Of a stretch of 64,000 bases of DNA, positions 33,760 through 48,550 are shown one piece after another. The first letter of the stretch is position 1; the number at the start of each line of letters is the position of its first letter. The position numbers and the translations under genes were made by a program. The notes beneath the pieces are model-generated. The model was not told the origin of the DNA, did no database searches, and saw only the letters and a list, made by a program, of their open reading frames with translations. Source of the stretch: Synanceia verrucosa (Eukaryota; Chordata; Actinopteri; Perciformes; Synanceiidae); assembly GCA_029721515.1 (NCBI GenBank), contig CM056554.1, positions 23,871,488 through 23,935,487 on the forward strand. Reading direction: 5' to 3'.

Positions 33760-36700
33760 GTAAGTGCAGCTTACGGTATCTCTAGTTAGCCTGGCTAATC
33801 AATTTAATGCTATTTTTGTTTTTCTGTTGACATAGTAGTAACACAACAACATTGTATATAGATATTACGTGGTATATGCTACTTTGAATATGTCCAAATT
33901 AACATGATGAAACCAAATTTGAAAACGTCTCCGCTAACATGTTGACATTTGTAACCATTGTGGGGACCAGAGGAGGGTAAACAGGAGGATAGCCATTAAC
34001 ACTGATAGCAGTTTCACTCCAGTCTTCATTGATCTTACACCATAGTGTTTGCTCTATTACCTGTAGAAGTGTGTAGTGATGTGGTGGTATCTGCATATGT
34101 CTTGAAAGTCATTCTCTCCAAGGTGACACAGAACAACAAACTAGTGGAAGATGAAACAAGGCTTGTTCACCCCCAGTTCGTATTTAACCTTGAAAACTAA
34201 AGTCCACACAGTAGTGGGGTGTCCCTTTTTCACTTCCAATATGATACCGATAATGCAGTCTTGAGTACTGACCGATACCGATATTGATACGATAAGATAA
34301 CAACACAAATCATACATAATTTTATTACTTATTTTGTAGTATAACGTGTTATATTTTGTATGTAAAAAGGCTTGATCAAGTGATTACTCAGAGAACAACC
34401 ATCCAAAAAATTGGGGATTAGATTAACTGGCTAATTTAAATTGCTGTAGGTGCCCACAACCCTACAGTATGTGAGGATAAGAGTTAGAAAATGGATGGAT
34501 GGATGAATGGATCACATCGATTTTAACCTCAAACATACAAATATTCTACAATTGAATAAAAAATAGCCTCAATAAACCCAACAAAAACAGCGTGACATAA
34601 CCACTAGTTAACTTAAACATCATAATGACTTGGGCTGGGAATCGGAGGGTCGCCAGTTCAAGTCCAGTCCACAGTTGAATAGAATAAATAAAAATTAAAT
34701 CAAAAGACCCTGAAAATGATGTTTTTTGTAATGCTGTCTCAAATTAAGGTGACCAGAAGGGGACAGTCCTTGTTTTGGATGACCAGTCCCTGATTAAAGC
34801 TGTCCCTGATTTCAGCGTTTTATGATTGAGAAAAAACAGTTATTACGGTAGCTGGTAGCTATGGTGTCAGACATTTGAAACAGACTGATGATGGTTTATT
34901 CACCTCTCCATGGTTTAGCTCCGAGCTGGAAATGTCCCCGGATTTCATTCCAGAAATCTGGTCACCTAATATAAAACTTCCCAATTCTGTGCCACCATGG
35001 GGAACTTTGCTCTCAACTTCAACAACTTTAACTAAAAATGCTGCCACACGGCCAACATCACTCTTACTCCTTGCTACTTTGTTAGCATCATATTTATATG
35101 TGTCTATGTATAGATGGTTATCTGTGTTTATAAATACATGTACACATTAGGGCTGGGCGATAAACCAATTTTATCGATAAACTCGAGTGTGCTAGCAAAC
35201 CCCCCCTTTGCTAGCAAAGGCAGCAGTACGACAAATTGACTGCCTCACCTCAAACAGAAGCATCCTACCGAATGGGAGAAATGTTGCGCACAGCAGAATG
35301 AAAAAGACAGCAGCACCACATGAACAGCCTCCGAAATAAAGTCTACCGTACCACAAATGTTTTCAAACTGCATCCCATATGACATACGTCCCGCTGGAAA
35401 GCCGTTACAGTTGCAGTCGCTATGTATATAGCAAAGAATATAGTGTTAATATATACGGTGGAAAAGCTGTAAAAGTGCTGAAACAAGTATTTTTTTTTGT
35501 ACTTTTGTATATGTATATAATACTTATTATTATTATTATTATTATTTTATATACATAATAATAATATCTAGAATATCGCAATAATGTATTGCGATACGTA
35601 ACGTATCTTATCGTGAAGTCTTTGCCAATACCCACCAATATGTATTGTGATATGATATTAGTTTGTGCAAAGCTTAGTACAGCTATGGGTGAGTTATTCT
35701 TTGGTCTTTTGACTGTTCTTCATCCTCCAGTTTTAATACACAGCAGCATGCATGGAAACTGAAGAGCACTTCAGCCAAAGAGAGGGCCCTTCATTTCCAA
35801 GCAGGACAGAAAATCCATGGCTTTACAGTCAGAGAGGTAAAGTTTGCACAATTATAGAATCATAAAGTAATGTTGTGAACACTGAAAGAAATTGATGTCA
35901 TTTGGTTAAATTTTAAAAGACATACTGTAAATTGCCAATTATTTTTGCCAGGTTGTAGCGGTCCCTGACTTGTTCCTAACAGCAGTGACGTTGACCCATG
36001 ATAAAACTGGAGCTCAGTACCTCCATGCAGCCAGAGATGACTCCAATAACCTCTTCAGGTTGGTTGAAATGTGTCTCAGCAGTATTTTTTATTCATATTT
36101 GTGAAGCAATTCCAACTTTTTCTCTCTTTATCACCCTTCATCTCGTCCTTATTCCTGGGTTTCAGTGTGCAGTTCAGGACCACCCCCATGGATAGCACAG
36201 GGGTCCCACACATCCTGGAGCACACTGTGCTTTGTGGCTCACAGAAGTATCCTTGCAGAGACCCTTTCTTCAAGATGCTCAACAGGTCCCTGTCCACCTT
36301 CATGAATGCTTTCACAGGTACAGAAGAATACTGTGGCTCTAAATGTACTGAATGACCTTCCTTTAACAAAGAAGTGTATGTGCATATTAATATCCTTGAT
36401 AGAAAATGAGAAAAAGTAATCTAGGGTGTGTAGCTTACCAGAGGTTTTCATTTGCAGGGTTCCCACATGTCCTGAAAAACTTGGAAAACCTGGATCATAT
36501 GGAAAATGAGGAAAAAAAGGTAAAATGTCCTGTTTATAGTTAAGTTATCCTGGAAAATTATTTATCCTCCCCATGCCTTGTGAGCAAATGCAAACGGGTT
36601 AAAAGTTACTTTAAACCCGTTTGCATAAATAATTTCCCAGGATAACTTAACAATTTCCAGGACATTTGAAATTTTTTCTCATTTTCCATGTTTTCCATGA

Positions 36701-39700
36701 CTGGAAAATTGGTCAATCGTTTTCCAAATTTTCCAGGACGTTTGGGAACCCTGATTTCACGATTCAAGATACAAGAGTCTTTATTGTCATTATGAGTCTC
36801 TTGGCTTAAGGCACACATAAATAAAGAAATAAAAATAAAGATATAAAATATAAACACCCATATTCACAGAGCAGAGCTCTGTTCAGAAATGTAATGTATG
36901 CAGCAGAAATATTATATTTACAACAGAGATGTAATATTTGCAGCAGATATGTGATATTTGCAGGGAAAAATAAAGTGCATCTTAGCCTACATTATGCAGT
37001 GCACCTGCACTACCTAACTGTCTCTAGTAGTGTTTTATGTGTCAGTGTTTCCAGACCAATATGGATGCCCATATTTATGTTTTTTAGAATATTTGGACAT
37101 GTAGCGTTTTACGTGCACCAGTGTGCGATTGATTGAATGAAAGACACTGTCCGTCTTTTCAAAAGAGAAGACAAGGACATTTTTCCAATGGCTGATGAGC
37201 TCGTTACATGGGTCATTTTTTGGTTTGCTTCCTCGTCAACAGCCAGTGACTACACCATGTATCCATTCTCAACCCAAAATGGGAAGGACTTCCAGAACCT
37301 TCTGTCGGTGTATCTGGATGCAGTTTTCTTCCCCTGTTTAAGAGAGCAGGACTTCAGGTGAGGATTAGTCATTGCTGCCGTCACACACGTTTCACTGCCA
37401 AAACAGCACAGTTTTATCATGTGAACGTATGTGATGACACTATAACAGAGCAATAGCCAAAGTTAACATTTAAATACCTGGTTGTGATTCTTTGTCTGAA
37501 CGGATAGTTGTTGTCTTGGCAGGTCTGCTGCCGTCTTGCTGCTGAAACTCAGCATTAAGCATGACACAGTTGTTTTTATATGTCTTGATTTTCCAGACAG
37601 GAGGGCTGGAGGCTGGAGAATGAAGAGCCCACAGACTGCAACTCCCCTCTGGTGTTCAGAGGAGTGGTGTTCAACGAAATGAAGGGGGCATTTGTAAGTC
37701 AACACTTTCCCAGTCACTGTCATAAATATCCCATATTATATATGTTTTTACAGTAATTTTTTGGCAATTTAAGTACTTAAATTATAAACATACCAATATG
37801 AACCGTCTTGAACCCTCTTCTTTTTAGTAGGGCTGGGTACTGAACTTTGATACTGTTGTAGCACCAACCGATCGGGTATCACAAAATTAATACATTTTTG
37901 GTGCCAAATTCTCAAATTCTGACACAAGTGTCTGTAAGCCATGCGCTCAGATGTCTCTATGGATGGGGGGACATGTCTACCGTGATAAAGACCAACTTGC
38001 TAAAATAACTTGTTGAGTTGAAATCATAAAATAACAATAATAATAATAATAATAAAATTAATATTGATGATGGCCATAATTACACGAAAATAACTTATTG
38101 AGATATCAAAAAAGTAGTGTTACCTCCGCCAAGGAGGTTATGTTTTCACCAGGGTTTGTTTATTTGTTTGTTGGTGTGCAAAATAACTCAAAAAGTTGTG
38201 GACGGATTTTGACAAAATTTTCATGGTTGGTCAGAAGTGGCCTAACTTAAAACTGATTAATTTTTTGTGGTGATTGGATCCAATTCAACGGCACCACCAA
38301 ACAGTATTCAGATTTAAGTTAGGCTACTTCTAGCCAATCCTGAAAATTTCATCAAAAACTGTCCATAACTTTTTGAGTTACTTTGTAAAACCTCCTTGGT
38401 GGCGGGGGTAACTTTTAAATTGCCACCGCCTTTTTGCGGACGCCTGCACTCAGGCACAGTGCTTTTCTAGTTATGTAACTGGTATTGAAACAAATGTACC
38501 GGAATTGGCATTGTATCACAAATGTTGAAAGATACCCAGCCCTACTTATTAAACTAATACGTTGATGAAATATAAAACTAAAACCCCCATCAGGTCATAG
38601 TAATTTGTCAGTGTGTTTGCATGTCTGTGTGTTCTTCCAGTCGGACAATGAGCGAGTGTACGCCCAGCACCTCCAGAACAAGCTGTATCCAGACCACACT
38701 TACTCTGTGGTATCTGGAGGAGAGCCGCTGGCCATCCCTGACCTCACCTGGGAGCAGCTCAAACACTTCCACTCTACCCACTACCACCCTAGCAATGCCA
38801 GGTACAGGGACACACACCTACACTAACAGAGAACAGCAGCATGCTGTGCTTGTGTTCACTCCCCATAGCTCACTCATTCTGGTGTTTGTTGTTGGTTAGA
38901 ATAAACTGCAGAAGCGTAAAGCCCAATTTACACTGCACGCGTAATGGCAGCGTAACTGCAGCTGAGCGACAGCCGCTGTGAAATGCTTTCCTTAAAGTCA
39001 ATGAGTCAATGTACACCGCTCGCTTAACTGCAACGTAACTGCAGCATTCCCAGCGTGTATCACGTGTGGCTTCGCGAGAGATACGTGCTGGTTCTATTTC
39101 CATGCCGTGTCGCGGCCAAAACTCAACAATTTCCACTAACTAGATCAAGCAGACAGGAAATCAGGAACCAGAATAAAAGGGTTTCTGGTGGTTTTTCAAA
39201 GTAAAATGTCATGAGTGAACTCCGGCTACTTCATTTTAGCAGCACAACCGGCGAAAGGCCAAATAATGCACGAGGACAGATTTATCATCGAAGTGGAGAA
39301 ACACAATGTCATTTATGATGTTTGACATGCCTTTTATAAAGACAGCAACAGAAAGGAGAATCCATGGAGGGAATTTGATGAAGACTGATGAAGGTTTATT
39401 CACCTCTCAACGGTTTAACATATTCTACTCAATATGTTCTTCAGGTTCTTCACCTATGGAGATTTGCCATTGGAGCAGCATTTAAAGCAGATTGAAGAGG
39501 AAGCCCTTTCCAGGTTTGAACGCATCAACCCTAACACAGAGGTCCCGTCACAGCCGCACTGGAGCAGCCCGGTAACTTCCTAATTCAGACAAATTAACAT
39601 AGTGTTGAAGTGTGAAAGGACTTGACAGCACTGTCAATCCATGGTTGTAGCTTCATTGCTTGATTTGTCTGTGGAAGCTCTTCATAGACAGTGGATGTCA

Positions 39701-42700
39701 AGATGGCCCTCAAGATTCTCTCCAGTGTCACTCAGTATATTTACCTACACTTAGAGAAATTTGAGGGTGGCACGGTGGTGTAGTGGTTAGCACTGTCGCC
39801 TCACAGCAAGAAGGTACCGGGTTCGAATATGGGCCCGGGGCCTTTCAGTGTGGAGTTTGCATGTTCTCCCCGTGTCTGCGTGGGTTCTCTCTGGGTACTC
39901 CGGCTTCCTCCCACCAAAACATGTAGGAGGATTAGGTTAATTGGCTAATTTAAATTGACCATAGGTGTGAATGTGAGTGTGAGTGGTTGTCTGTCTCTAT
40001 GTGCCCTGCGATGAGGTGGCGACTTGTCCAGGGTGAACCGCCCTAAGACAGCTGGGATAGGCTCCAGCCCCCCCACGAGGATAAGCGGTAGATAATGGAT
40101 GGATAGAGAAATTTGACTGATTGCTTTAGTCCAGCACCACCTAGTGTCTTGGTGGAGAACGTACCTCACTCAAGAATTCCATTCTCTTGCCGCACATGCA
40201 CCGTACACTCGGATTTCTCGGAAACCCCAGTTAAATCCTTAGCTTGGTTATTGCAAATAGCTTGTCTTAGATGTGCATGTAAACGTATTGACTGAATTGG
40301 AAAAGATGCAAAACCAAACAGCAGAAAGTTTCACCTCAAATTTTCCTCTAAATTAACTCATTGAGTGTCAGCCGTTTTCTAAAACATTATTGGTCATTTT
40401 GAGTCATATTTCTAGACTCAATGAATATTTTAGACTATGTCTCTGAAAGCACTGAATAGCTCAAATGAAAGAAGAGAAACTTTTTTTTTACCTTGTTCCA
40501 TTCATGTTTTATCAGAAGTAGAGACTTGTTTCTCCAAAATCACCACTTTTTTTTCTAGCACCTATTGCTCTGTTCTCTGCTCCTGACTCCACTTCCTGCT
40601 TTGATCTCTGTGTCATATACCGTCTCTTCATCTTCCGGCTATAAATCCCAGAAGCTCAACATTTCTCACAGGCTGTGAGAGAGTGCCCCCTTGTGCCTAA
40701 AATCCACTTTGATGTACATACATACATACATCAATGGCACTCAAAGGGTTAATAACATGCTCTAATCATTCACCTTGTGGGTTTTCAATATTTATTTCCA
40801 AATCATGGAAAATTGGTTAATCAGTCATAATTTGCACGTAACTGTTATTTCTGTTGTAAGTCACATCTTACATGTCATTCTTCTTTCGAATCTCACTTTG
40901 ACTGTCATTGGTTCGGTCAGAGAGAAGACCATGTGACCTGCAGCCCTGATGCTATGGCTCCAGATCCAGCCAGGCAGAACACACTATGTGTGAGCTATCT
41001 GCTAGGAGAGTAAGAAACCGGAGTTGCTCTTCATTTTCTGCTGTTTGTAGTGGCTTACATAGTGACGTTGACAGCTTGTTAATGGGTTTCTTCCACAATA
41101 CAAACTACATCGTACAACACACGTCTTTAAAGTGACACTGCTGTTCTGGTTTCTCTGTGTAGCATCACGGACACCTTTGAAGGATTCACCCTCAGCCTGC
41201 TGTCATCCCTAATGATCTCTGGACCCAACTCTCCTTTCTACAAGGCTCTCATCGAACCCAAGATAGGAACTGACTTCTCCTCTGTTGTGGGGTGTGTGCT
41301 CTGGTTGGGAAGCTAACTACTCCACATCTATGTATACAGCTCATCTGTTGGATAATGCGAATCATAAGTATTTTTCCAGTTGTGTCTGACGCAGTTCTAT
41401 TTAGGGTCCAATTCCTTCATGACTTCATTGAGAGCGTGTTGAAATATCGGTTGCAGATATGATGGCAGCACCAAAGAGGCGTCGTTCAGCATTGGGCTGC
41501 AGGGAATAGCCGAGGAGGACACTGAGAGGGTGAAAGAAATCATAAACCAAACAATTGATGACATCATAGAGTAAGTACCACAGTCAATTTTTTATTTCAT
41601 GGCTCGATTTTTATGGCTCGATTTGACAGGCTTAATTAGGCCTGGAACGGTACACAAAATTTTCAGTTTGGTACGTTTTTGGTTTTCACAGCCACAGATC
41701 AGGGTTTTTTTTTCAGTTCAATATGGGAAGAAAGAGAAACTCTCAAAAAGTTTCATTCATTTATTATGAATTATTGAACTTGAGTGCGGGAGCGGTCGGA
41801 AAATTTGAGCTTTTTATGCTCTGCACATGTCGTTCTGTGTGAACATACGCTCCCTCAATAGGTCTGTGTGGAACACAGACCTATTGAGTACATTTTTTCC
41901 TCAATGTACTGAATCTAAAACTGTTCGGTTCAGTATCTGTATATTTACAGGCCTAGACTTAATAAAGGTGAAGGCTCCTCATCTTTCATTTTTCTTTCTT
42001 CTTTCTTCTTGCACATTGTCTATCATTCAGGTTTGCACTGATTGTTGGTTACAGAGAGCCAGTCAGAAGTAACTCTTCTCTTTATTGTTGTTCACAGGAA
42101 AGGCTTTGAGGAGGAAAGAATTGAGGCTCTCCTCCATAAAATTGAGATCCAGATGAAACACCAGTCCACAAACTTCGGCCTGTCTTTAGCCTCGGTGGGT
42201 TTAGTTTCCACAACCACAAAGACATTGCATGTATCTACAAATCTCCGTGTGGGCTGTGTGTTAGCAATACTAGGGGTGGTATATTGAGTTTTTTTTTTTT
42301 TTTTTATAATTTGTTTCCCTTGCTTTCTTTATGTTTCTGTACAAATTAGAAAATAAGTGTACAAAACATTTGTAGTTATTTTCCCTGGAGACTAATTTGT
42401 GACTAGAGCAGTTTATTTGCTTATTTATTCGTGTTGGGTGTGTTGCTGTAATTCTAGAAAGCTTCCTCTCTGTCCAACAGATATGATGAGCAAAAATATA
42501 CTGTGTTGATATTTGGACATTGATTTTTTTACTTTTTTTTTTTTTTTTTTTTAAAGTACATAGCATCACCATGGAACCATGATGGAAACCCAGTGGAGCT
42601 GCTGCAGATCAGTAGCAGTGTCGCAGGGTTCAGACAGGCCTTGAAGGAAAACCCTCACTTCCTGCAGGACAAAGTTCAGCACTACTTTAAGGTCAGTAAA

Positions 42701-45700
42701 ACTAGCAATATTTTGTGTGTGTATATATATCTTTACCTGTTAAACCAGTGCTTTTCTTCATAGTGGGTTGGATTTTACAAACACTTATACATTTTTATCA
42801 CAGGCCCATTGAAATCCTTTAATGTTTGTGAATTGTGAAAAAAGGCCATTGAAAGTGTGAAAATAGAAATGAATAGACATGGATCATTGACAACACTTGA
42901 ATTTGATGGAAAAGGGCCTGGAAAGTCCTTGTAGGTGATGTCTAAGAAGGTGTTAAACACTCATAGTCTGCAGCTGTATGAAATGATTCATTTATTTATT
43001 TATTTATCATTTTCCAGTTGACATCCCCAACATCGTTTTCAGGAACTTGGACTAATAAATAGACTAAAAACCCAGCCAGGACCAGTACCACTGTCTCTTT
43101 ATTAGTCTGAGTTCCTCCTGAGTGCAGCACAGACACTTTATCACAGCTTCTATAGTTCAGTTTTAGAATTTAAGGCAGACTTGTGTTTTTATGTCAATCA
43201 TGAAACCGTCATGTACTGGCCCTGCAGAAGAACACCCACAGACTGACCCTGTCCATGAGTCCAGAGGAGGCCTACTTGGAGAACCAAGCCAAGGCTGAGC
43301 AAGAGAAGCTCCTGAAGAAGACCCAGGCCCTGTCCGACAGCGACAGAAAATCCATCTACGAGAAAGGTGACTGGAAATTTGCTGCTCGACATATGCTTGT
43401 ACTTTACAAGTATGTTGGTTTACCAAGTCTTGATACCTGAGTGGAGCACTTTCTCACCTCAATCTTATTAAATGACAGCAAACCTTATTGGCTGTTCAGG
43501 CACTCTCCCCAAAATGTTATAAAAGCAATTTAACTTTTCCACCTTCACCTGGGAAGAGGCAGGGAGATGTTTCCCAGTTATTTATGTATTTATTTTATTA
43601 ATATTTTTTACATCTATTGAAGCATTACAAAATTAATTCTGTCTGAACAAAATGAATTCACCAGGCCCAGTCAGAGTTAAAACCTATATATAAATATAAA
43701 TATAAATATTTAAGACATTTCTTCAGAATTGAATAAATAACTTCAGAAATGGTTAGCCTCTGTGATGTAACCAGTGTTATCTGTCAAATATTACCCGAAA
43801 AACATGTGACTGAACTAGGACGTAATGTGAGGCACTTGTGGTTCTGTGGTGTGTTCTCCTTGATGGAAAGGTCTGGAGCTGCTGGCTGTTCAGAGTAAAA
43901 CCCAGGATGCTTCCTGTTTGCCTGCACTCAAAGTGTCTGACATAGAGCCCACGATACCCATCACTCCTGTTCAGATCAGCACTGCAGGTACAGTTCAGTG
44001 TCCTCAACATTACAGTGCATGTCACGTTTGGATTGTTGTCATCAATATTCTTAACTCTCCACAGGAAGTGTGCCGGTTCAGTACTGTGAGCAGCCTACTA
44101 ACGGCTTGGTTTACTTTAGAGCCATGTGCAGTCTGAACACCCTGCCAGAGGAGCTCAGGCTTTACGTCCCGCTCTTCTGCAGCGTAATTACCAAGTGAGT
44201 TATCCTGTCAGTCTAAGACCACGACGAGATCCACTATACACAGATGATGTAACTTTCTGTTTTATTTCCCTGATTATCTCACCCCAAATTTCCACTGAAC
44301 GCCGAATGACGCTGACATTTCGCCGGACCCGATTCTATTTTTGTCACCGACAGAGCACACTACAGAGCAGTTCATCTGGTACATCCAGTTAATTTTCAAA
44401 ATAAAATAATCTGTGTAATCAGCGGCAAAAAACAGGATAAAAGTCCAGAATAATATAAAGTAATGTTAACTAGAATAATAGTATAATAACGTGATATTAT
44501 CGAGAATAATATTGTAGCAACATAATATTATCTAGAATAATATAATAATAACGTAATATTATCTAGAATAATATAATAATAACATAATGTTATCTAGAGT
44601 AATAGTGTACTAACATAATCTTAACTAGAATAATATTATAATAACATAATATTATCCAGAATAATATTCTAATAACATAATATTACCTAGAATAATATTT
44701 TAATAACATAGCATTATCTATGATTTCATTAGTCCTTGTTATTCCAGCTGTCTAGGCACAACAGACAGATCCGTTGGAGTGTGAAGTTAGCAGGATGAAT
44801 GGTTGTCAAGAAAATCCAAGGACAGTCATACAGTATTTGATGACATTTAATTTAGATTTATTCAGCGTTCCTGCAGTTCCTTTAAAAGTATAAAAATGTC
44901 TTAAATTAAAATATGGGTAATTAAGGTCTTGAATTGTCTTAAATTTATCATAAATTTGCTGGTATTAAATTTTCAGATGGTGCATTTAATGCCAATAGGA
45001 AAACACAGCATTCAGAGTTTTACTGCAACTCTGCACATTATTTTGTTCACAAAGTTCACTTCTTTGTGCAAGTTGTAAAACTAAAATAGAAAAAAAGGTA
45101 AGTGTTATGCCTTCAGTTTTTTTTCTGCTAAATAGTGATGTTGGCATCAGCCTCAAAAACTCCATATTGATCAGGCCCTACAATAAATTGACAATTTTTT
45201 TACCAACGAAATTGTTTTTGGGTCTTAAATTGTAATTGCTGAGGGCTTAAAATGTCTTAAAAGTATTAAATTTGACTTTTGAAATGGTGCAAGAACCCTG
45301 TTATTGTACAGTCTGCGTACTGTAAGCTAGCAGAATGTGAGATGGAGCTGGATAGACCATCCTGACCTGCACAACAGTTTTCCAGACTAAATGTGTTTCT
45401 GTGTGTGTGGTTAGGATGGGCTGTGGAGCTCTGGACTACAGGCAGCAGGCCCAGCAGATGGAGTTGAGGACGGGGGGCATGTCTGTCTCCACCCAGGTCA
45501 TCTCTGACTCCAACCATCTGGACATGTATGAGCAGGTCATTGCCAACTCAGTGTATCTGTGCCTGAAACAACGTTATAAAGGTCATGATCTACGTAGAAT
45601 ATCACAATATCGCAATAATGTATCGTATCGGGACTCAAGTATGACCAAGTAGGACCTCAAGTAAGTCCTTGCCAATACCCAACCTTAGCAGAAAGGCGTT

Positions 45701-48492
45701 ACTCATAGGGAATATCAGCTCATTCATTCACGTCACACAGCAGCTTGTCTGAATCCCCTAACAACGGTTGTCGCAAATTTGCATCATACATAATTTGAAT
45801 TTGATCCAAACTGCAGCTGAGACAGTGTCTCAACGTGTACCTAGTTCAACAAGCTGTGGGTACCATTGATGCCCGTTGTCCCTAATTTGCATCATACCTA
45901 AATTTTATATTTATTCTATGGGCTATAGATAAAATAATAAATCTTTACAGTTAATTTAGCATCAGTCTGCACATGTACATTTTTATATGTAGCTGTACTG
46001 TAAATAAATTCAGGCATCAAGGGAATAAGGCTCAAAAACATTTCTGTTGTCTGGAAGTCAGTCTGGAAGGGAGAGATTGAAGAAGTAGTAATACTAATGT
46101 TTAGAATACATTTAGTTGAAATAGTATTTGATTTATTTTATTTTATATTAAAAAACAAACAGTGACTTTCAAAACCCAATACCATTACAGGCCTAATAGA
46201 AAGGAAGCCCACTGTGTAATTTTTAGAAAAAGGTTTGGTTGATTTCCACCCCTGTGCTGATCCGTGTCCTTCTGCAACTCAAACATGATTTGATTGATTT
46301 TATTATTGTGTCATGCATATACATACAATATGCCCAGCGCATACGGGCTTACAAGACACCATTAAAGAGAAATACACAAACGTGCAAATCACATCTGTAA
46401 ATGTGTCAGGAATATGTGGATAAAGAAAAGACACTGAGTGTTTTTTTTTTGTTTTTTTTCTTGTTGAGGATGAGTTCCTGCTGCAGCTTAAAGTATGGCC
46501 TCTCAAAGCATCTCATTGGCTCAGTGCTTTCTGTTTCAGGGTGTGCTCCTGTTCTCCTCCTGCCTGGACAGGAACCTTCCTCACATGTTTCAGCTGTGGA
46601 GAGACATCTTCCACAAGTATGTCCTCCTTACACTTTACATCACATTACTGATGCCAGGGAGCTGGAGACGGAGAAGTTGTGGCATTAACATGAGCAACTG
46701 TTTTATTCTAGCCCCCACTTCGACGATGAGGAGCGCCTGAGAGTGCTCGTGATGATGTCAGCACAGGAGTTGGCCAATGGGATCTCATACTCTGGTCACA
46801 TGTATGCCATGACCCGTGCAAGCCGTCACCTGACTCCAGCAGGAGACCTTCAGGAGTCTTTTGGTGGGATGGAGCAGGTACTGTTCAGCAGATGCTTGAG
46901 TAGTGAGCATCCTCCTCCTAGATGATAGTTATATAGCGCAAAGTGCTGGGACAGACAAATAAGTAATAAAAAAGAACAAATTAAACCGAAAAAGCTTACA
47001 ATAAAAATATTACAGCATTGCATGAATGCAAGTTTTCAAAAATAAAACGCAGTGTATATATTAGGGCTGTGGAAATTAACACGGTAACGCGGATTAATCC
47101 ATCATCATAATTAACCTGATAAAAAGTTTCATTGCAATTTACATTGCATTTCAGGCAGTTGGTCCAAGTAGAGTTATCGGCACAGTGCTGTTTGCTCATG
47201 CAAAATGAAACATGATTAATATAGATTAAAAATGATGATATTTAATTGTGATTAAATGAAATTAATCCACAACAACCTGTGATTAATGTGATTAAAATTG
47301 TAATTGTTTGACAGCCGTAGTATATATATATACTTATTGTACATATATGTGTGTACATACATGTCTTTCTCTACCCAGCTCACCTCTGACTCCACCCATC
47401 TGGACATGTATGAGCAGCTTTTTAAGAAAATGGTTTTCCAAGAGTAGCAAAATAATGCTGTTCTGTATCATAAATGTGCAATATTCCATCAGTCAGTCAA
47501 TCAAATTATTATTTATTTCTGTAGCACCTTACAACACCCAGAATGGTGCACAAGGTGCTTTCCAGAATAAAAGAATAAAACCATGAGTCAACAATTATAT
47601 AAAATAAAAAATAAAAATCAACATAAATGGAAACACATATGCACATAAAAACAGGAGTAAACTACCATTAAAACCAACATCAATGAAAACACATATGCAC
47701 ATAAAAAGGTTGCTACGTGCCAAATGCTAGCCTGAATAAATATGTTTTGTACTCAGATTTGAAAGCAGCTAGCTCAATGATGGACTGTAGCTGTGCTAGA
47801 GGCAAATTCCATAGTTTTGGGCCAAAAACAGCAAATGAACGGTCACCAAACTTTTTATATTTGGATCTGGGGACAACAAAAGAGGTGGGCTCAGAAGATT
47901 GCAGAGTCCTGATTGATTAGTAGACCATTACCAGTTCAGTGAGGTAGGCCAGGGCTAGACCATCAATGGCCTTGAACACGAACAGCAGAACCTTAAACCC
48001 CACCCTGAACCACAGCAGGAGCCAGTGGAGAGAGCGGAGGACTTGGGTGATGTGGGAGTGTTTGAAGGTGTTAGGAGGTGTTTCAGAGGAGTCGTGCTGC
48101 CTTGTTTCCATCAGTTGGAGTTTATGGAAAAGGTTTAGTCCAGCATAAAGGGCATTGCAATAGTCTGTCCTCAAACTGATGAAGGCATGAATATCCTTTT
48201 CAAGGTCAGCTCTGGACAAGAATGGCTTTACTTTTGCAAGGAGCCTTTTTAAATTAACTATCAGAATCAGAAACAACTTTAATTGTCCCCGGGGGGCAGT
48301 TTGAGAGGCAAAGTAAGTACAAAATACAAGAAGAGTGCAGTGCAAAATATAATATAAAATACAATTTAAAACAAGGTGCAAGGCAAAATGGATTCGAAGG
48401 TGCAATATCGGCCACAGGAGTAATAGGGGATAGGAGACTATGAATATGATAACAGTGCAATATACTATAAGATATGTGTATATATATATAGA

Positions 48493-48550
<58 letters not shown>

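Noticed and set aside
38605..38899. Alternative ORFs overlapping pitrm1 exon 7
   Set aside because: Frame shadows; only the frame giving the PITRM1 motif with correct splice phase is supported.
39765..39830. tRNA gene
   Set aside because: A- and B-box-like motifs belong to SINE heads (also at 62771 and 56640-56711 reverse); no full cloverleaf, and the body and (GGAT)n tail follow.
44470..44717. CRISPR-like regular repeat
   Set aside because: Units are directly adjacent with no spacers, AT-rich, and inside an intron of a vertebrate gene: a minisatellite.
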